A stretch of DNA of 64,000 nt, taken from Didymodactylos carnosus (lineage: Eukaryota > Rotifera > Eurotatoria > Philodinida > Philodinidae). The translations under genes and the position numbers were made by a program. Below are positions 21,974-34,100 of this stretch, in pieces. Location: assembly GCA_905250885.1 (NCBI GenBank), contig CAJNOQ010000047.1, positions 26,743 to 90,742 on the forward strand, read 5' to 3'. Each line of letters opens with the position of its first letter. Position 1 is the first letter of the stretch. The notes beneath the pieces were generated by a model, which saw only the letters and a list, made by a program, of their open reading frames with translations, searched no databases and was not told where the DNA came from.

Positions 21974-24346
21974 CTACATCCATTTTCTCTCAAAATTAAA
22001 ATTAAATGACTGTCGATTAGGTGCATGAGGAGAGTATGTTCCCGGGCCTGGTTGATCGACATTTGTTAAATCACCCGTCCATCGACTTGTACTAGAAACA
22101 AATGCTGCTGAACTCATGTATTTCTTTTCTAAATCTTTGAAATCGCGAATATTGTCTAAAATATTCGAATATTACGTAAATTATACATAAATATACTAAG
22201 TATGCGATAACAAGAACTACATACAAGCGCCTGGACCAGGTAAAGGTATCTCAGGAGGCGGAGGCACAGCAGGAGCACTGATTGCTAAATAATGGCGTCG
22301 TCTATGTAAAGAACAATGTCAGCAATAACGAAGTTCAACACTAGTCACCGTATAATCAACACCTACGGTAATAACTGTCGTACGACTTCTTCTTTTAATG
22401 GTTCAAATGGGCAATAAGCTCCAGGTCCAGGATGCTTCAAAAACGAAAACATTATGTTTGCAAGTGTCTTATATAGATATTATGCTCGATATACCTCCTT
22501 GTCAGAGTGCGTAGCGAAAGCGTCACGTTTGGATGTGGATTTGAAACTGGATTGTAAGATAGGGGCCGATAAATGTGTCATTCTATCATCAAGATCATAT
22601 GCACCTAAAAGCATTTTTTTTTACTATTTTATAACAAAAATCTACAAAAGTTTTGAATTTTTACCCGGTGCTGGTGTATCCATAGTTTTAATCGTGGCAT
22701 TTGCACGTTTTGTTTTTGAACGAAATGCAGCAGTTGCTGTGACATTATTTGTCTTATTTACCGTTTTTAATCCTTGAAAAACCTTAACAAATAGTATACT
22801 GATTAATACTAGTTTCTACTTAGCATGCGTCATATAGCTTACATCATATTGGTTGGGCGCTGGTACAGATGACTTTGATGATGATACTCGTTCAGCAATT
22901 GGTTTTTGAAACATACTAGAATATTTCCGACTAAAATCGTGTCGTTGTCCAATATTTCCTGCAATATTGTACGTGCCAGGTGACGGTGCACTGTTACTTG
23001 AGCCAAAATTACGCCGATGACTCTAAAAATAAAAGCGTCAAGAAAGGTAAAGCTAAATGGGAGTAGAGAGAGAAGAATAAGATCTTCAATTTGGAAAAAA
23101 GGAGTTACTTTTGCGGCAAGTCCACCAGAACCCAATTTTGAATCTGACGGTTTTGTCAGTTGGTGTTGTAAAGTATTTGCTGGCTGATAACTACCAGGTC
23201 CGGGTCGATCATTCTAAATACAAAGCAGCTTAGATTGGTATATAGGCGGTTTTTTGTTTCAAGTTCGAGTCATTTACAACATCATATTGAAATCGTTTGG
23301 CAGTTTGCTGGAATCCATGTTTGTCACCATTGCTAGAGATGATAGTTAAATATCTGGAAGGAATTGATGGTGTACCAGATGCACATATGGTGAAACCTAC
23401 GAAAATAAGGAAAAAAGAATAATTCAGTTGCATTCTACAATAATTCAACTATCGGAGTGCATCTATTTTGTGCAATTATCTAGGAATCGTAAACGAATAG
23501 CAGTTACTTTTTCAAAACTCAAATACAAACAAGTAAATAACGTACCATCTATTCAAAACTAACAAAAAACTTGAAACACGGACTTTAATTTGTAATATAA
23601 AATTGAGCTTATCACAGTCTTTGTCCACAATTCAGATTACTGACGGCAAGCTAGGAAGTTTTGCTTCCAATGCTACTTCGTGCAGACAAGAAGCGTTTCT
23701 AATATTGACAATTTTAAAAAGAAGAAGCCCCCATTTAATTAGGTATGCTTGCGTAAGAGTGAGACAAAAACTCGCGAAAATATGTTCGGAGTTTAAATTT
23801 ATTTTAACTTTTTGTGTACACACGTCTCTATTTGACAATATATTAGTATTAGTATTCATCATCATTCATTCATCATTTTTCTTTTATTTTACATCTTTAA
23901 AAACTCAATAGCACATTCAAACACTCAAATGAAAAGATATCAATACTAATATACTCTTTGTCAAATAGATACGTGTGTATACAAAAAGTTAAAATAATTT
24001 AAACTCTGAACGTATTTTGGTGATTCGTGGTGTTCGCAGTTTGGTCTTTCTTACTCAGACAATTCGTTTAATTATTTCTCTCCTCTAGTACATCAATGAT
24101 ATTGTATGTACAATAAGAAAGATAAATAAATTTAACAACTAATGTTACTTACCATCATCCTCTAAAAATTGAAGTATTGAACAAAAATAAAACAATTAGA
24201 AACAGAAAAATATATCAGAAAGTCAATAAAATAGTCATTTCTTGTCTAATCATACCTCGATGAAGTTTGGTCAAAGCAGACTTTTGTCTCTTCTCTTTGG
24301 ACAACGGTTCCACCTTAACGATGCTGTCTGTGGCCGTGACAGTCAT
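21974..24346 (-). CDS. STPG1: sperm-tail PG-rich repeat protein STPG1 (MAPO2)
   Basis: A gene of about nine exons assembled across GT-AG introns with phases kept throughout. It contains a series of STPGR/SHIPPO repeats: NDRPGPGSYQP, SAPSPGTYNIAG, SSVPAPNQYD, DTPAPGAYDLDD, HPGPGAYCPFEP, LPGPGAYNI and DQPGPGTYSPHAP. The order of motifs matches vertebrate STPG1, including KHGFQQTAKRF before the first repeat, FSRKYSSMFQKP in the middle and AAFVSSTSRWTGD plus a KW-M end at the C-terminus. STPGR proteins are linked to ciliary or flagellar microtubules; STPG1 was also named MAPO2 for a role in O6-methylguanine-induced apoptosis. Exon 2 is only nine bases (24153-24161). The second intron (about 750 bp) holds a long inverted repeat. 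The start is the second of two close ATGs, the one giving an open frame. Confidence 0.87.
23740..24062. repeat. long imperfect inverted repeat in STPG1 intron
   Basis: About 110 bases at 23750-23858 match, as reverse complement, about 23935-24058. Shared words include GAGTTTAAAT, TTTTAACTTTTTGT, TACACACGT, CTATTTGACAA and ATATTAGTATT. The loop is about 80 bases. This is a fold-back type element without coding capacity; its exact ends and any target duplication are not clear. Confidence 0.6.
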
Positions 24347-24466
24347 TCATAAAAAATATCTAAAATGAAAAATTATTTTATGAATAGATAAAGAATCATC
24401 ATCAATACGAGAGTTCGTAAGTTCAAGAGGAGATAATGCAAAAACAACTTATAATAAAAATGAAAT

Positions 24467-24904
24467 TTATTTAATATCAAATGGATTCTTTTCCTTTTTT
24501 GCACAATCATCTATCGATTGTTCCCAATGAACACCATCAAAATCAATATATTTAATACTCTTAATTGTTGACGAATCAATACAATGAGGCATAATACCAT
24601 AACAATCAGGATTACTACGCGGACGATAAAAACATTGCACACCACATTTTTTGCAAAACATATGCTTTGCTTGATGAGTATTGAATGTATACGTAGTCAA
24701 CATATCGTCTCCAGTTAACAATGAAAAATATCGTGATGGTATAATAAAATGGTTATTCTGTTTTTTAATACATATACTACAATTACAGCGAAATACCGTC
24801 AAATTTTCACTTGCAAATACCTGAAATTGAACTGAACCACAATGACAACTTCCAAGATGTTTTACAAAATCGTCTTCGACAGTTTTTTCAACGCTCAACG
24901 ACAT
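24467..24904 (-). CDS. GFA-domain (CENPV-like) zinc protein
   Basis: Intronless frame of 145 residues. It carries the zinc-binding cysteine pattern of the GFA (glutathione-dependent formaldehyde-activating enzyme) fold: GSCHCGSVQF near residue 17, FRCNCSICIKK near 40 and MFCKKCGVQCFYRPRS near 83. Animal members of this length are usually annotated as centromere protein V-like. The bacterial name reflects a proposed glutathione/formaldehyde reaction, which should not be assumed here. It covers essentially the whole domain, with only short extensions. It lies between STPG1 and MRPL40 on the same strand. The ATG at 24904 fits the domain start. Confidence 0.85.
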   Translation of the reverse strand: MSLSVEKTVEDDFVKHLGSCHCGSVQFQVFASENLTVFRCNCSICIKKQNNHFIIPSRYFSLLTGDDMLTTYTFNTHQAKHMFCKKCGVQCFYRPRSNPDCYGIMPHCIDSSTIKSIKYIDFDGVHWEQSIDDCAKKEKNPFDIK

Positions 24905-25372
24905 TACTTATTAATGATATCTAAAAAAATGAAATTGATTAAGCATAGAAAAAAAGAAAGAAATACAAGTCTCATTTGAAAATATTAACTATAGACAATT
25001 GATCAGAATTTTTCTTTCTCTTCTTCTTATGTACTTAATAATTATGCAAACAGATAGCAAAAACTAAAGTTTAACGGAAAACAGGTTGATTCAAAAAGTG
25101 CATTAACGTTCAAAGAGTATCTTGTGACTTTCTTAGTATAGATAAACTCTGTTGAAGGTTGTAGTAAATAAATTTTACAAATAAAATACGAAAAAATGAC
25201 AAGAAAACACATGTTCCTTTATGTATATTTTTACTAAGGAATAAAATTAATCAAACTAAGACAAATTTTTCCACAATTTCAATCAAACTCATAAACTTTA
25301 TCGATCTTTCTTAAATAAAATCAAAATAAACAAACCTATAATTATTTTTAAAAAAAAAATAAATTTTTCAAA
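24905..25372. other. spacer between GFA protein and MRPL40
   Basis: AT-rich, nothing recognised beyond probable untranslated regions of the two flanking minus-strand genes. Confidence 0.5.
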
Positions 25373-26270
25373 TTATTTATTTTTTTCTGCTTCTCGTTCT
25401 TCTTTTTTGATTCGTTTGGCTGCTCGTCGATCTGCCCATATTTGAAGATCCATTTTTTTCATATGATCCATAAAATTAACACCAAAGCCTTTATCAAAAT
25501 AATTCGTTATATCATAATAATCTCCATCCGGTGCATCATAATTGGGATTTGGCAAACTATATAATGGACCACGTCTTATGAATGGAATTAATTTATTATC
25601 GATCTATAAAATTAAAAAAATTTTTAATTTCTACGATTAGTTTAACAAGAACAAATGTATCTACTTGAAGAGCTTGTTCGTATAATATTTTATTTTCTTT
25701 TTTCAATTGTTCAAGTGCATCTTCTTGAGATTTCATCGCTCGTGATATCAATGTTATCTCTTGTTGATGTTGTTTATATTTATATTTTGCCCAATCACGA
25801 TTCAACATTAAACGTTGTGTTGTCTCTTCAGATGTCAATTCTACTTGTGGACGAGTTCTGATACTATAATAAGATAAAAATAGAAACAGGTTGAATAGAT
25901 TAGATGAATATACGTACTCGAGTTCTTTCATTATTCGACGTTCTGGTTCATATTCATGAATTGGTTTTAATTGTTGTTTAAATTTTTCTAATCGTTTAAT
26001 AACTCGTTCAACACGTTTACGTTTTCGTTCGTCACGAAGTTTATCTAACAATGGATCGAGTTTTTTCTTTGCTTTTTGTGGTTCACCATTTAATATCGAC
26101 GTTAGATGAATAGATAAAATCGGTGACACCGAAAAGTGTCGATTTATAATGGGAAATGTTGATGAAATACATTTCCTAATAAACGAAAAAAAAACAAAAT
26201 ATATGCTAAAATAGTTAAAAAGAATCCATCCAGTACAACTTGCCTTAAAGTCACTTGTTTCAGTAAACAT
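25373..26270 (-). CDS. MRPL40: mitochondrial ribosomal protein L40
   Basis: Large-subunit mitoribosomal protein bL... family member L40. After an N-terminal region the protein reads KAKKKLDPLLDKLRDERKRK, then a Lys/Arg-rich helix. RTRPQVELTSEETTQR matches the conserved RPQVELT segment of mL40. The C-terminus has PNPNYDAPDGDYYDITNYF, matching the animal PNYxPPxGxYxDIT motif. Two short introns are clear: one of about 60 bases before IRTRPQ, one before DNKLIPFIRRGP. The N-terminus is uncertain. A continuous frame from ATG 26270 passes through a T-rich, intron-like stretch of about 80 bases, and I could not find an in-phase donor to remove it. It should be a mitochondrial import sequence. Confidence 0.87.
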
Positions 26271-28457
26271 GTTAATGAGTGAATACTATTCGACGATAAG
26301 ATATTTATACTCATTTCTGTATTATCTAGAGAAATATATTCAAATCAAATGCTAAAGAAGACTAATCATTTTGAACACACCTAGAGAAATCAGTGGTGAA
26401 TCGCTTTACACCTCTATTCATCTTCAAAGGAACAGTGCAATGTTCATACATTTGATGGAAGAAACCATTCTGTCTCAGTATAAGAGCTATTTTCGCTCAT
26501 AAGGTATAGATGACACAAGGAACAGCCTACAGTCTGACAGCCGGAAAGATCAGATTCATTTTCACCTGCATTAAACACATTCAATGTAGCGATTCCGAAA
26601 TTTCTTCTATATTATGCGACTCAAGTTAACAATAAAAAATAATTCAGTTGTCACCCTCAAAAATGGGCAGTTTTCTTAACATGAAAGCAAATGTTAGAAA
26701 TCACCTAAACTAATCCGCACATTTTTATCATAGCTTTCGAACACAAAAAATTGATAGATCACGTTGAATGATTGAAATAAAAAACATATCTTATCGAGCG
26801 ACCAGAAATTCAACTGCTACATGGTGACGCGGCATCCATCCCGGACATAATAAGATAACTCGGAAAAACTGGTGAGAAAAAGCGACGTCTCACATTTGAG
26901 AACTTAATTACATCTACCTTCCGATGAACCTAATCTCAAATGATAATTTTCTTGTTTGTATGATCTAATATTTCAGTAAAAGTCTACATCATAGTAGCTA
27001 CTGTTTCCACCTAAAAGGAAATATAACTCAATATCTTTACCACTATCCAGGTAGTAAAAAGCGAAACTGTTCAATTAATCCATTATCTGTAGACGTTTGC
27101 GCCAAAATTGTGTCTAACCTACTCATCTCGACCCTTAACAACCAAGTTCAATAGTGAGACTATACATGAGTGGTCGAAAAGCTGAACCAGTGGAATAAAT
27201 ACTAAGATTGACATAAAGAAGGGCGCCCTCTATCGCGACAGGTTCTGGTTTTAGAGGATAAACCGTTTTTTTCTGTAAGTTGTTTCATTCCGCTAATCAA
27301 ATCATCTTTTCTTTCTTTTTGTATTTTCTTTATTAGAGGAAGATATATCGATATATTTCAGACATGTTTAAAACTATTGTTTTTTATCGTTGGCACTGAA
27401 ATCCTGCTGCTTTTTTCAGTTCAATTGAATACCATAACCACATACATCTTTTGATGCTTTGGCGCTACTTTCTACACTGCATAGTTCATCAAAAAATTTA
27501 ATTCAGTGGTCAAATATTTAGACCATCAATTCTAGTTTAACTATTCGATAAACTAGAATTGATGGTCTAAATATTTACTTGGGATATATACAAATAACGT
27601 CTCAAAACAAGGATACCAGCATTTTATCGTTATTATAGGTCAATACCTTGTAGTAAGTTGGTCTCTTCTGGGATGTCTTCTTTTACATATTTTTATTAAA
27701 TGTCATAATTACATATCGGATATAAGAGAATATAATGAAAAAGTGAAGCAGATAGACCTGATTTAGAACCTGTAATTAGAAGATTTCAGAAATAATTTCT
27801 CATCCGAATTTAATCGTCAGAATTTTTTTCTTCTTTTTGTTAGATCTCTATGATACGTAATCAGCATTATTTCAATGGAAACTGTATACTTTTTATTCTC
27901 TCACTATTATAGAGATCGAATAGTTCTTCTATTTTGTAGATAATCAATTTAGAATATATAGATCAAAAGAAGGAAAACAAATATTATCATCAATGTCAAC
28001 ATAGAATAAAAATGTTCCCATTGACATCCAATATTATTGAGTTATCGTACAAATCTGCCATTAAATATATAAAAAGACTATCCGAAGTTTTATCCAATCA
28101 GACTGGCTATTTTATCGCAAGGTGATATTTTTATTCGAATAAATTTTGAACAAGTGGATAATGTATCCAGCATAGTTAAACATATGAAAGCAGATGAATC
28201 ATTGATATGAAGATGAGATTATTTATTATGTTGTTATCAAACATGAATCTCTATTTGAAAGTAAATAATTGAATTGAAAGTAATAATCTAACCTTTTGTA
28301 GCCCGTCAAATTTATCTTTATTCTGTTATAATAAATGCTATTGATGAGAAGGTTTTTCTGTCATTCAGTTCATACTTCTGAGAGTATTTTTCTGATATTT
28401 TAACGATTTTAATGAACTGTTCATTTTTATTTTAGATGAAATTGTTTGTTAAGTGAT
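26271..28457. other. spacer with one perfect hairpin
   Basis: No coding exon recognised. Holds the perfect 28-bp inverted repeat at 27512-27576. Otherwise AT-rich with frequent stops. Confidence 0.5.
27512..27576. repeat. perfect hairpin, 28-bp arms, 9-base loop
   Basis: Arm 27512-27539 (begins AAATATTTAGACCATC) and arm 27549-27576 are perfect reverse complements separated by ACTATTCGA. The arms are unique sequence rather than simple AT repeat. It could be a very young fold-back element core or a transcribed hairpin. Confidence 0.85.
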
Positions 28458-30767
28458 ATGCACTCATATCTTGGTCGTTGGCCAACAGTGGTCACAAGAT
28501 TTCTTAATTTTAATGCAGTCCGATTAGTGTAAGTTGATTGAAAAACTGTCATCGCTCTTTCGAATAAGAAATTCTTTTTGTGTTCGTCTCTTTTAGAGCA
28601 AATATTAGTTTAAATACAGCTTCTAAGAAATTTGATTCGATTGAAAATGAAAAAATACGACGAGAAGAAGATTATGAATATGAATATAAAGATCAGCTTG
28701 ATATATTGAGAAGACATGAACGTTTAACTGTTGATTCCACAAATCCACAATATATGACCGCTGTATTCAATGGTGAATTTAATCGTGATATATTAACTTA
28801 TCCAGAATTATTAACAAAAACAGAGTCAATTGAGATGAACAAACTGAGTGAATGTTTAAAAACGTTTACCAATAAAATTGATAGAAAAAAAATTGAAAGA
28901 GAAAATCATATCGATAAAGATATAGTGAAAGAAATGAAAAAATTAAAATTATTCTCTCTAGTTATTCCGGAAGAATTCGGTATGATCAGTCTTGAACCGT
29001 AATAAAAAAAATAGTATGAAAAACTTTTCTGTTGTAGATGGTTTAAACCTTAACAGTCAGTTATCTATCCGGATATTTGAAGAATTAGCCGTTAACCCAA
29101 CAATCACAACAATGCTGTTAGTTCATACGGAATATGCAGTAAGAAGTAAGTACAATATAAACTTTTGTGATAACGAATTTTAATATTGTATTACATGATA
29201 GGTATTCTACTCTACGGCACGAATAATCAACAGCGTTATTATTTACCAGATTTGGCGAGTGGAGAATTAGTGGGTACAGCATGTATCACTGAAGCTCATT
29301 GTGGTAGTGATATACGAGCGATTGAAACCACTGCCAAACCTAAAAAACATGATGAGAAAATATACGTTTTAAATGGAAAGAAAATGTGGATAACGAATGG
29401 TGAAAATGCGGGTTTATTTCTTGTTTATTGTAAAACAAATGACAAAATAACACATAAAGACTACGATGACCGTTTTTCATTTTTTCTTGTTCATCGTGAT
29501 ATGGACGGTGTTAAAATTTCACCAACAATCTCTACATTAGGCTTACGTGGTCTTGGTTTAACACATATTGAATTTGAAAATGTTGAAATAGATTCAACGC
29601 AACATTTAATTGGTCAATTGGGTGAAGGATTGAATATTCTAAGAAATTTACATGGCTATGTGCGAACAACATTGTCTGGTATGTTGCCTGATATACTAGT
29701 TTTGAATGATTGAATGAAGAATATTGTTTTTTATCTTTATCAGGCATGTGCGTAGGTGTAGTGAAAAAGTTGACTGAATTAACTGTTGAACGTTGTATTA
29801 AACGTGAATCATTTGATCGGAAATTAATCGACAATGGTCTGATTCAAAAGAAATTATTTCAGATAGAATTGGATACATACGGAATGGAATCAATGACATA
29901 TTTAACAAGTGGAATATTAGATTCATTTTCAATGCCCATTATTTCAATTGAGTCGGCTATTACGAAAATATTTTCAACCGATAAATTATATCGTATTGCA
30001 ACTGATTGTTTAGAAATCTATGGCGTAGAAGGTATTGAAATTGGTCATCCAATTGAACAATATTTACGTGATATAAGACCATGGTCGATGTTTGATGCAC
30101 CTAATGATGTACTGAGATTATTAACAGCTTGGGAAGGTGTTACAAATGTCAGTTCGAAGTTAAGTGATTATGTAAAAAAAATACGTAATCCATTCGATTT
30201 TCCTGCTTTGACTATAGCAAATGTTTTATATGAATTGAAAGAGAAGGCAGAAATATGGCGAGTACCATTTACGTTTAAACATGATCTGTGGAAATGTGTA
30301 CATCCGTCTCTTGGTGTACCATCAAAGGACTTGGAATATGCCATATTTGTGTTACGAAACACAACGAAACAAGCTGTAGTTAAATCTGGAAGAGATATCA
30401 TAGACAATCAATTCTATCTGAGACGTTTAGCAGAAATTGCTATAGAAATTTATGGGATGACGGCTATGTTGGGGCGTGCATCGAGATCATATTCAGTCGG
30501 ACTGAAGGTAGATAATTTAATTTTTTTGTAAGATTTTCGATAATCAAACTGATTTATCTCTTTTTTTTCCATATTTAGAACTGTGACCACGAAAAGGCAC
30601 TAACGTTTTCCTATTGTACACACGCTAGAGAGCATGTAACGCAATTAGAGAACGAAATAAACCAAAAAGAACATTCACTTGGTGATGAACATATGCAACA
30701 TATAGCAAAACGAATGTTAAAAGCGAAAGGTTATACTGTGACAACACCGTTAGAAAGAAATTATTAA
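28458..30767 (+). CDS. ACAD9: ACAD9-like acyl-CoA dehydrogenase with altered catalytic residue
   Basis: Assembled from about six exons with consistent phases; ATG 28458, stop 30765-30767. The N-terminus (MHSYLGRWPTVVTRFLNFN) is basic and amphipathic, fitting mitochondrial import. Domain order is N-terminal helices (LFSLVIPEEF), middle domain (CITEAHCGSDIRA, KKMWITNGENAG), C-terminal helices (MESMTYLTSGILD), then the extra C-terminal half found in VLCAD and ACAD9 (IYGMTAMLGRASRSYSVGL). Similarity to ACAD9 is the stronger. ACAD9 is a mitochondrial flavoprotein that acts in complex I assembly and has fatty acyl-CoA dehydrogenase activity. The segment holding the catalytic glutamate, usually IFEGTNEILRM, reads MFDAPNDVLRLL: Glu is Asp and the following Gly is Ala. 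Reduced or lost dehydrogenase activity is likely, with the assembly role possibly kept. Confidence 0.82.
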
Positions 30768-31164
30768 GAAAATATCAGTTTTTTGTTTCATTATTTCTGA
30801 ATGAAGTTTGATAGACCTTTTGTTCAAAAATGTGTGTGTGTGTAGGAAATAATTGTGTTATTTTCTTTTCAAAGACGTTTCTTTTTTTCTCTTTATCTTG
30901 TTTTCAACTAATGTCACGATTTTTTTTTAGTATCTATTTTTGTGTGTATATGTGCGCTTTTATTTGTAGGAAATGAAGTAGCATATCTTGCCTCTTATAC
31001 TTGATCAGAGCTTTTTCTGATGATTTGACTTAGATCAAGTCAGTTATTGAAATTGTATGCTGTGTAGAGGATGGCTAATTTTGCATGTACATCTGATAAT
31101 CTGTTTTCATTTTAGATCAATTATCGTCTTTTATCTATTTTTTGTTTCTCGTTTTTTGCATAAA
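30768..31164. other. short spacer between ACAD9-like gene and SNRPA1
   Basis: T-rich and GT-rich sequence with a short TGTGTGTG run near 30831. Probably the 3' UTR of the first gene and the 5' region of the second, on the same strand. Confidence 0.5.
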
Positions 31165-34100
31165 ATGGGGCGATTGACACCTGAAATCATAGAAGGTAGT
31201 CCACAATATTTGAATCCGGTTGGTCAATATGAATTGAGTTTAAGAGGTAAGTGCTAGCAATGGATTTATGTAAAAAGTACTATTTAATAAATAATTATTT
31301 CTTTAGATTTAAAAATACCGGTTATAGAAAATCTTGGTTGTACGCTGAATCAATTTGATACAATTGATTTTACAAACAATGATCTTAGAAAATTAGTAAG
31401 TCTTATATACTTATACAGCAGTGCAAAAAAGTAGAAACGTTCCTATAACTCAAGAACTATGATAGCTAGTGACTTTAGCACTCACCAAATACTAATCACC
31501 CAGGAAGTATAGGTCTCTTTTACTGGATAGTTCGTGAAATATAAGTGCTTCATTTCTCTCCCTAAGATGCTGATAACTCCAAGACAAATGAAAATTTTCT
31601 TTTTTGTCAAAATGAAGGTTAACTATTGTATGATTCCGGAAATTCGTTAAGCATGAGTAAACATTATTGAAACGTGCGTAGAGACATGAGTGAAAATTGA
31701 ATGTATAACCTTTTTCAGAAATTTTCACCTACGTTTTTTGGAACCATAGGTTTTCATGATTATAATATACATTGACTGTAAATTCTACAGTAGTTCCACA
31801 AGCTTGTGTCCTCAAGCACATTTCAATAATGTCTGCTCAGTCTCAGTAGATTTTTGGAACCATAATTTGACTAAATAGTGTACGGCTACCATAGAGTATT
31901 GGATGGGGGTCTAAAGTCATAAAAGATGTTTCTAGGCTAAATTATGAATTTTTTGAACACTTTAAATTCATACCATGGATAGAGGAGCATCAGATCTACA
32001 TTATCGATCTACATTAAACCACAGATCTACATTATAAAAGAAAATTTCATTTCTCTTGGATTAGGAGTTATCAGCATCTTACAGAAGAGAAATGAAGCGC
32101 TTCTATCTCATGAACTATCCAATAAAAGAGGCCTATACTTGCTGAGTGATTAGTAATTGGCGAGTGCTAATGACCAAAGTCACTGGTTATCATAGTTTTT
32201 GAGTTATGGAGACGTTACTGGTTTTGTGAAGCATTCTATTTCCATTGACACTTTCTTTCAGTGCGCATTTTTCTTTTTTTAGGATGGCTTTCCATATTTA
32301 CCAAAATTAAAGACATTATATTTCGGAAATTGTAAAATAAGGTACGTATTTTCGACTTTCATAACGAGACGCTTTATCATTAAGTTTAAATTTAATAATT
32401 TGAACAGAGAGTTAGATATGTCAAAGCATTGTAAGCAAGTGTAGGCAGTTCTAACAAATATACTAGCTTAATTCTATTTCTTCAAATGTCTTCAGCGAAA
32501 TTGTGTGTCTTATAGTCCATCAAAAAAAAAAGAACGATATATGAATGTTTTTTGAATAACTCGAAGAGCTAGACGGACGCGGCTTTCATCAATAATCTAC
32601 CATACTTCAGAATATAAGAAAATACTTGAGACGAGGTGTCCTTGACTTCTCGATGTGAAAAAAGACAGTTGTGATTCATATCGAAGAACGGGATTTCCAG
32701 AGATCTTCTGAAAAAGCTGAGATAATAATAGTTCATATTTGGTGACGTAGCCGTCTTTGACTATCAGACTTCAGTCTTTTCTTATAGTTTGAAGTATGTT
32801 GGATGAAAAATTGCAGAGTTATCACATTTTTATGGTAGGAGGGTCAAGGCTCGAAACCTCACTTTTCGAAAACTCATCCTTTGAACTTCCTTCAACTCTG
32901 GAAATAAAGCAAACGAAATTTGCTACAAGATTCAGAACGGTCGACAGCCTGTGGTTTATGTGTTTTTTTGAGACTCCAAACTCAAAGAAATGAGAGTCCT
33001 GGGACTTGGGGGAAAACCTCAATTCCGGCCGAACCACTGATTTCAAGATCTCGCTTAGATCTCATTTTGAAGAAAACACTTTTTTTCTATCTACTGATGA
33101 AAAAATATGAATAGTTTGCTATTTTAAATTTTCGACTTATGCAGAAGTTTGCCAAAGATCATTCGAAAACGCGTTTTTGAAAAGCTATCCGAAAACCTTT
33201 CCACTTGCAAAAAGATGCTGAATAAGTTCATTCTTCTTTCGGTTGGTGAAAATTGCGCCTCTCTAGCTCTTTCCATTTTCAAGTTATTCAGAAAACATCC
33301 ATATATCATTCTTCTTTTTTTAGAAGGACATTAATTACAATAGTCGAAAATCTAAAATTTCTAAAACTAAAATTCTGATTTTTTAAAGTTTTTTTTTCTC
33401 TTTAGTCGAATTGTTGAGGGTCTTCATCAATATATTCCAAATTTAGATACAATTATATTATCAAATAACAACATCCAAGAATTAAGTGATATTGATCCAT
33501 TGGCATCGTTAACAAAACTAACACATATAAGGTAATTAAAAAGTACAATTTCAAACAAAATGACAAAAAGAGCAAGTGAGTATTGGTTTTAGTTTTTCAA
33601 TTGATATTGATGTAAATAAATTGTTGTCATTAACAACGACTAAGGTATGTTAGCAAATTCTTTGAAGAAATAAAAGGCGGTCTCATGATGTATTTATGAA
33701 AATTTGTATTAACGTTTACTTATATTAATATTTAATTTTTTTGTTTTAGTTTAACACGTAATCCGATTGCCATGAAAAAAGATTATCGTCTATATGTAAT
33801 ACATACATTGCCAAATATTCGAACACTTGATTTTAATCGTATTCGTTTAAAGGTAATGTTATTGTCTCAAAATATAAAATAAAATATTATCAATTGATTT
33901 TTGTTTTGTTTTTGCCAGGAAAAAGAAGCTGCACGAAAAATGTTTAAAACCAAAAGCAAAGAAGCTGCAAAAAATAAAAATAAATCAAAAACATTTGTTC
34001 CTGGAGAAGGTTTAGATGGTAAACCACAACAACAAACATCACAAACACCGAAAATTAGCAAAAAAGATACAGAAGCAATTAAAGTAATATGATATAGAAT

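Noticed and set aside
26160-26270. A possible GC-AG first intron in MRPL40 (AAG|GCAAGT)
   Set aside because: Using it breaks the phase with the next exon, so the N-terminus was left as a continuous but uncertain frame.
32796-33334. Several 60-75-codon ORFs on both strands
   Set aside because: They fall inside the fold-back element in SNRPA1 intron 3 and mirror each other across its inverted arms.
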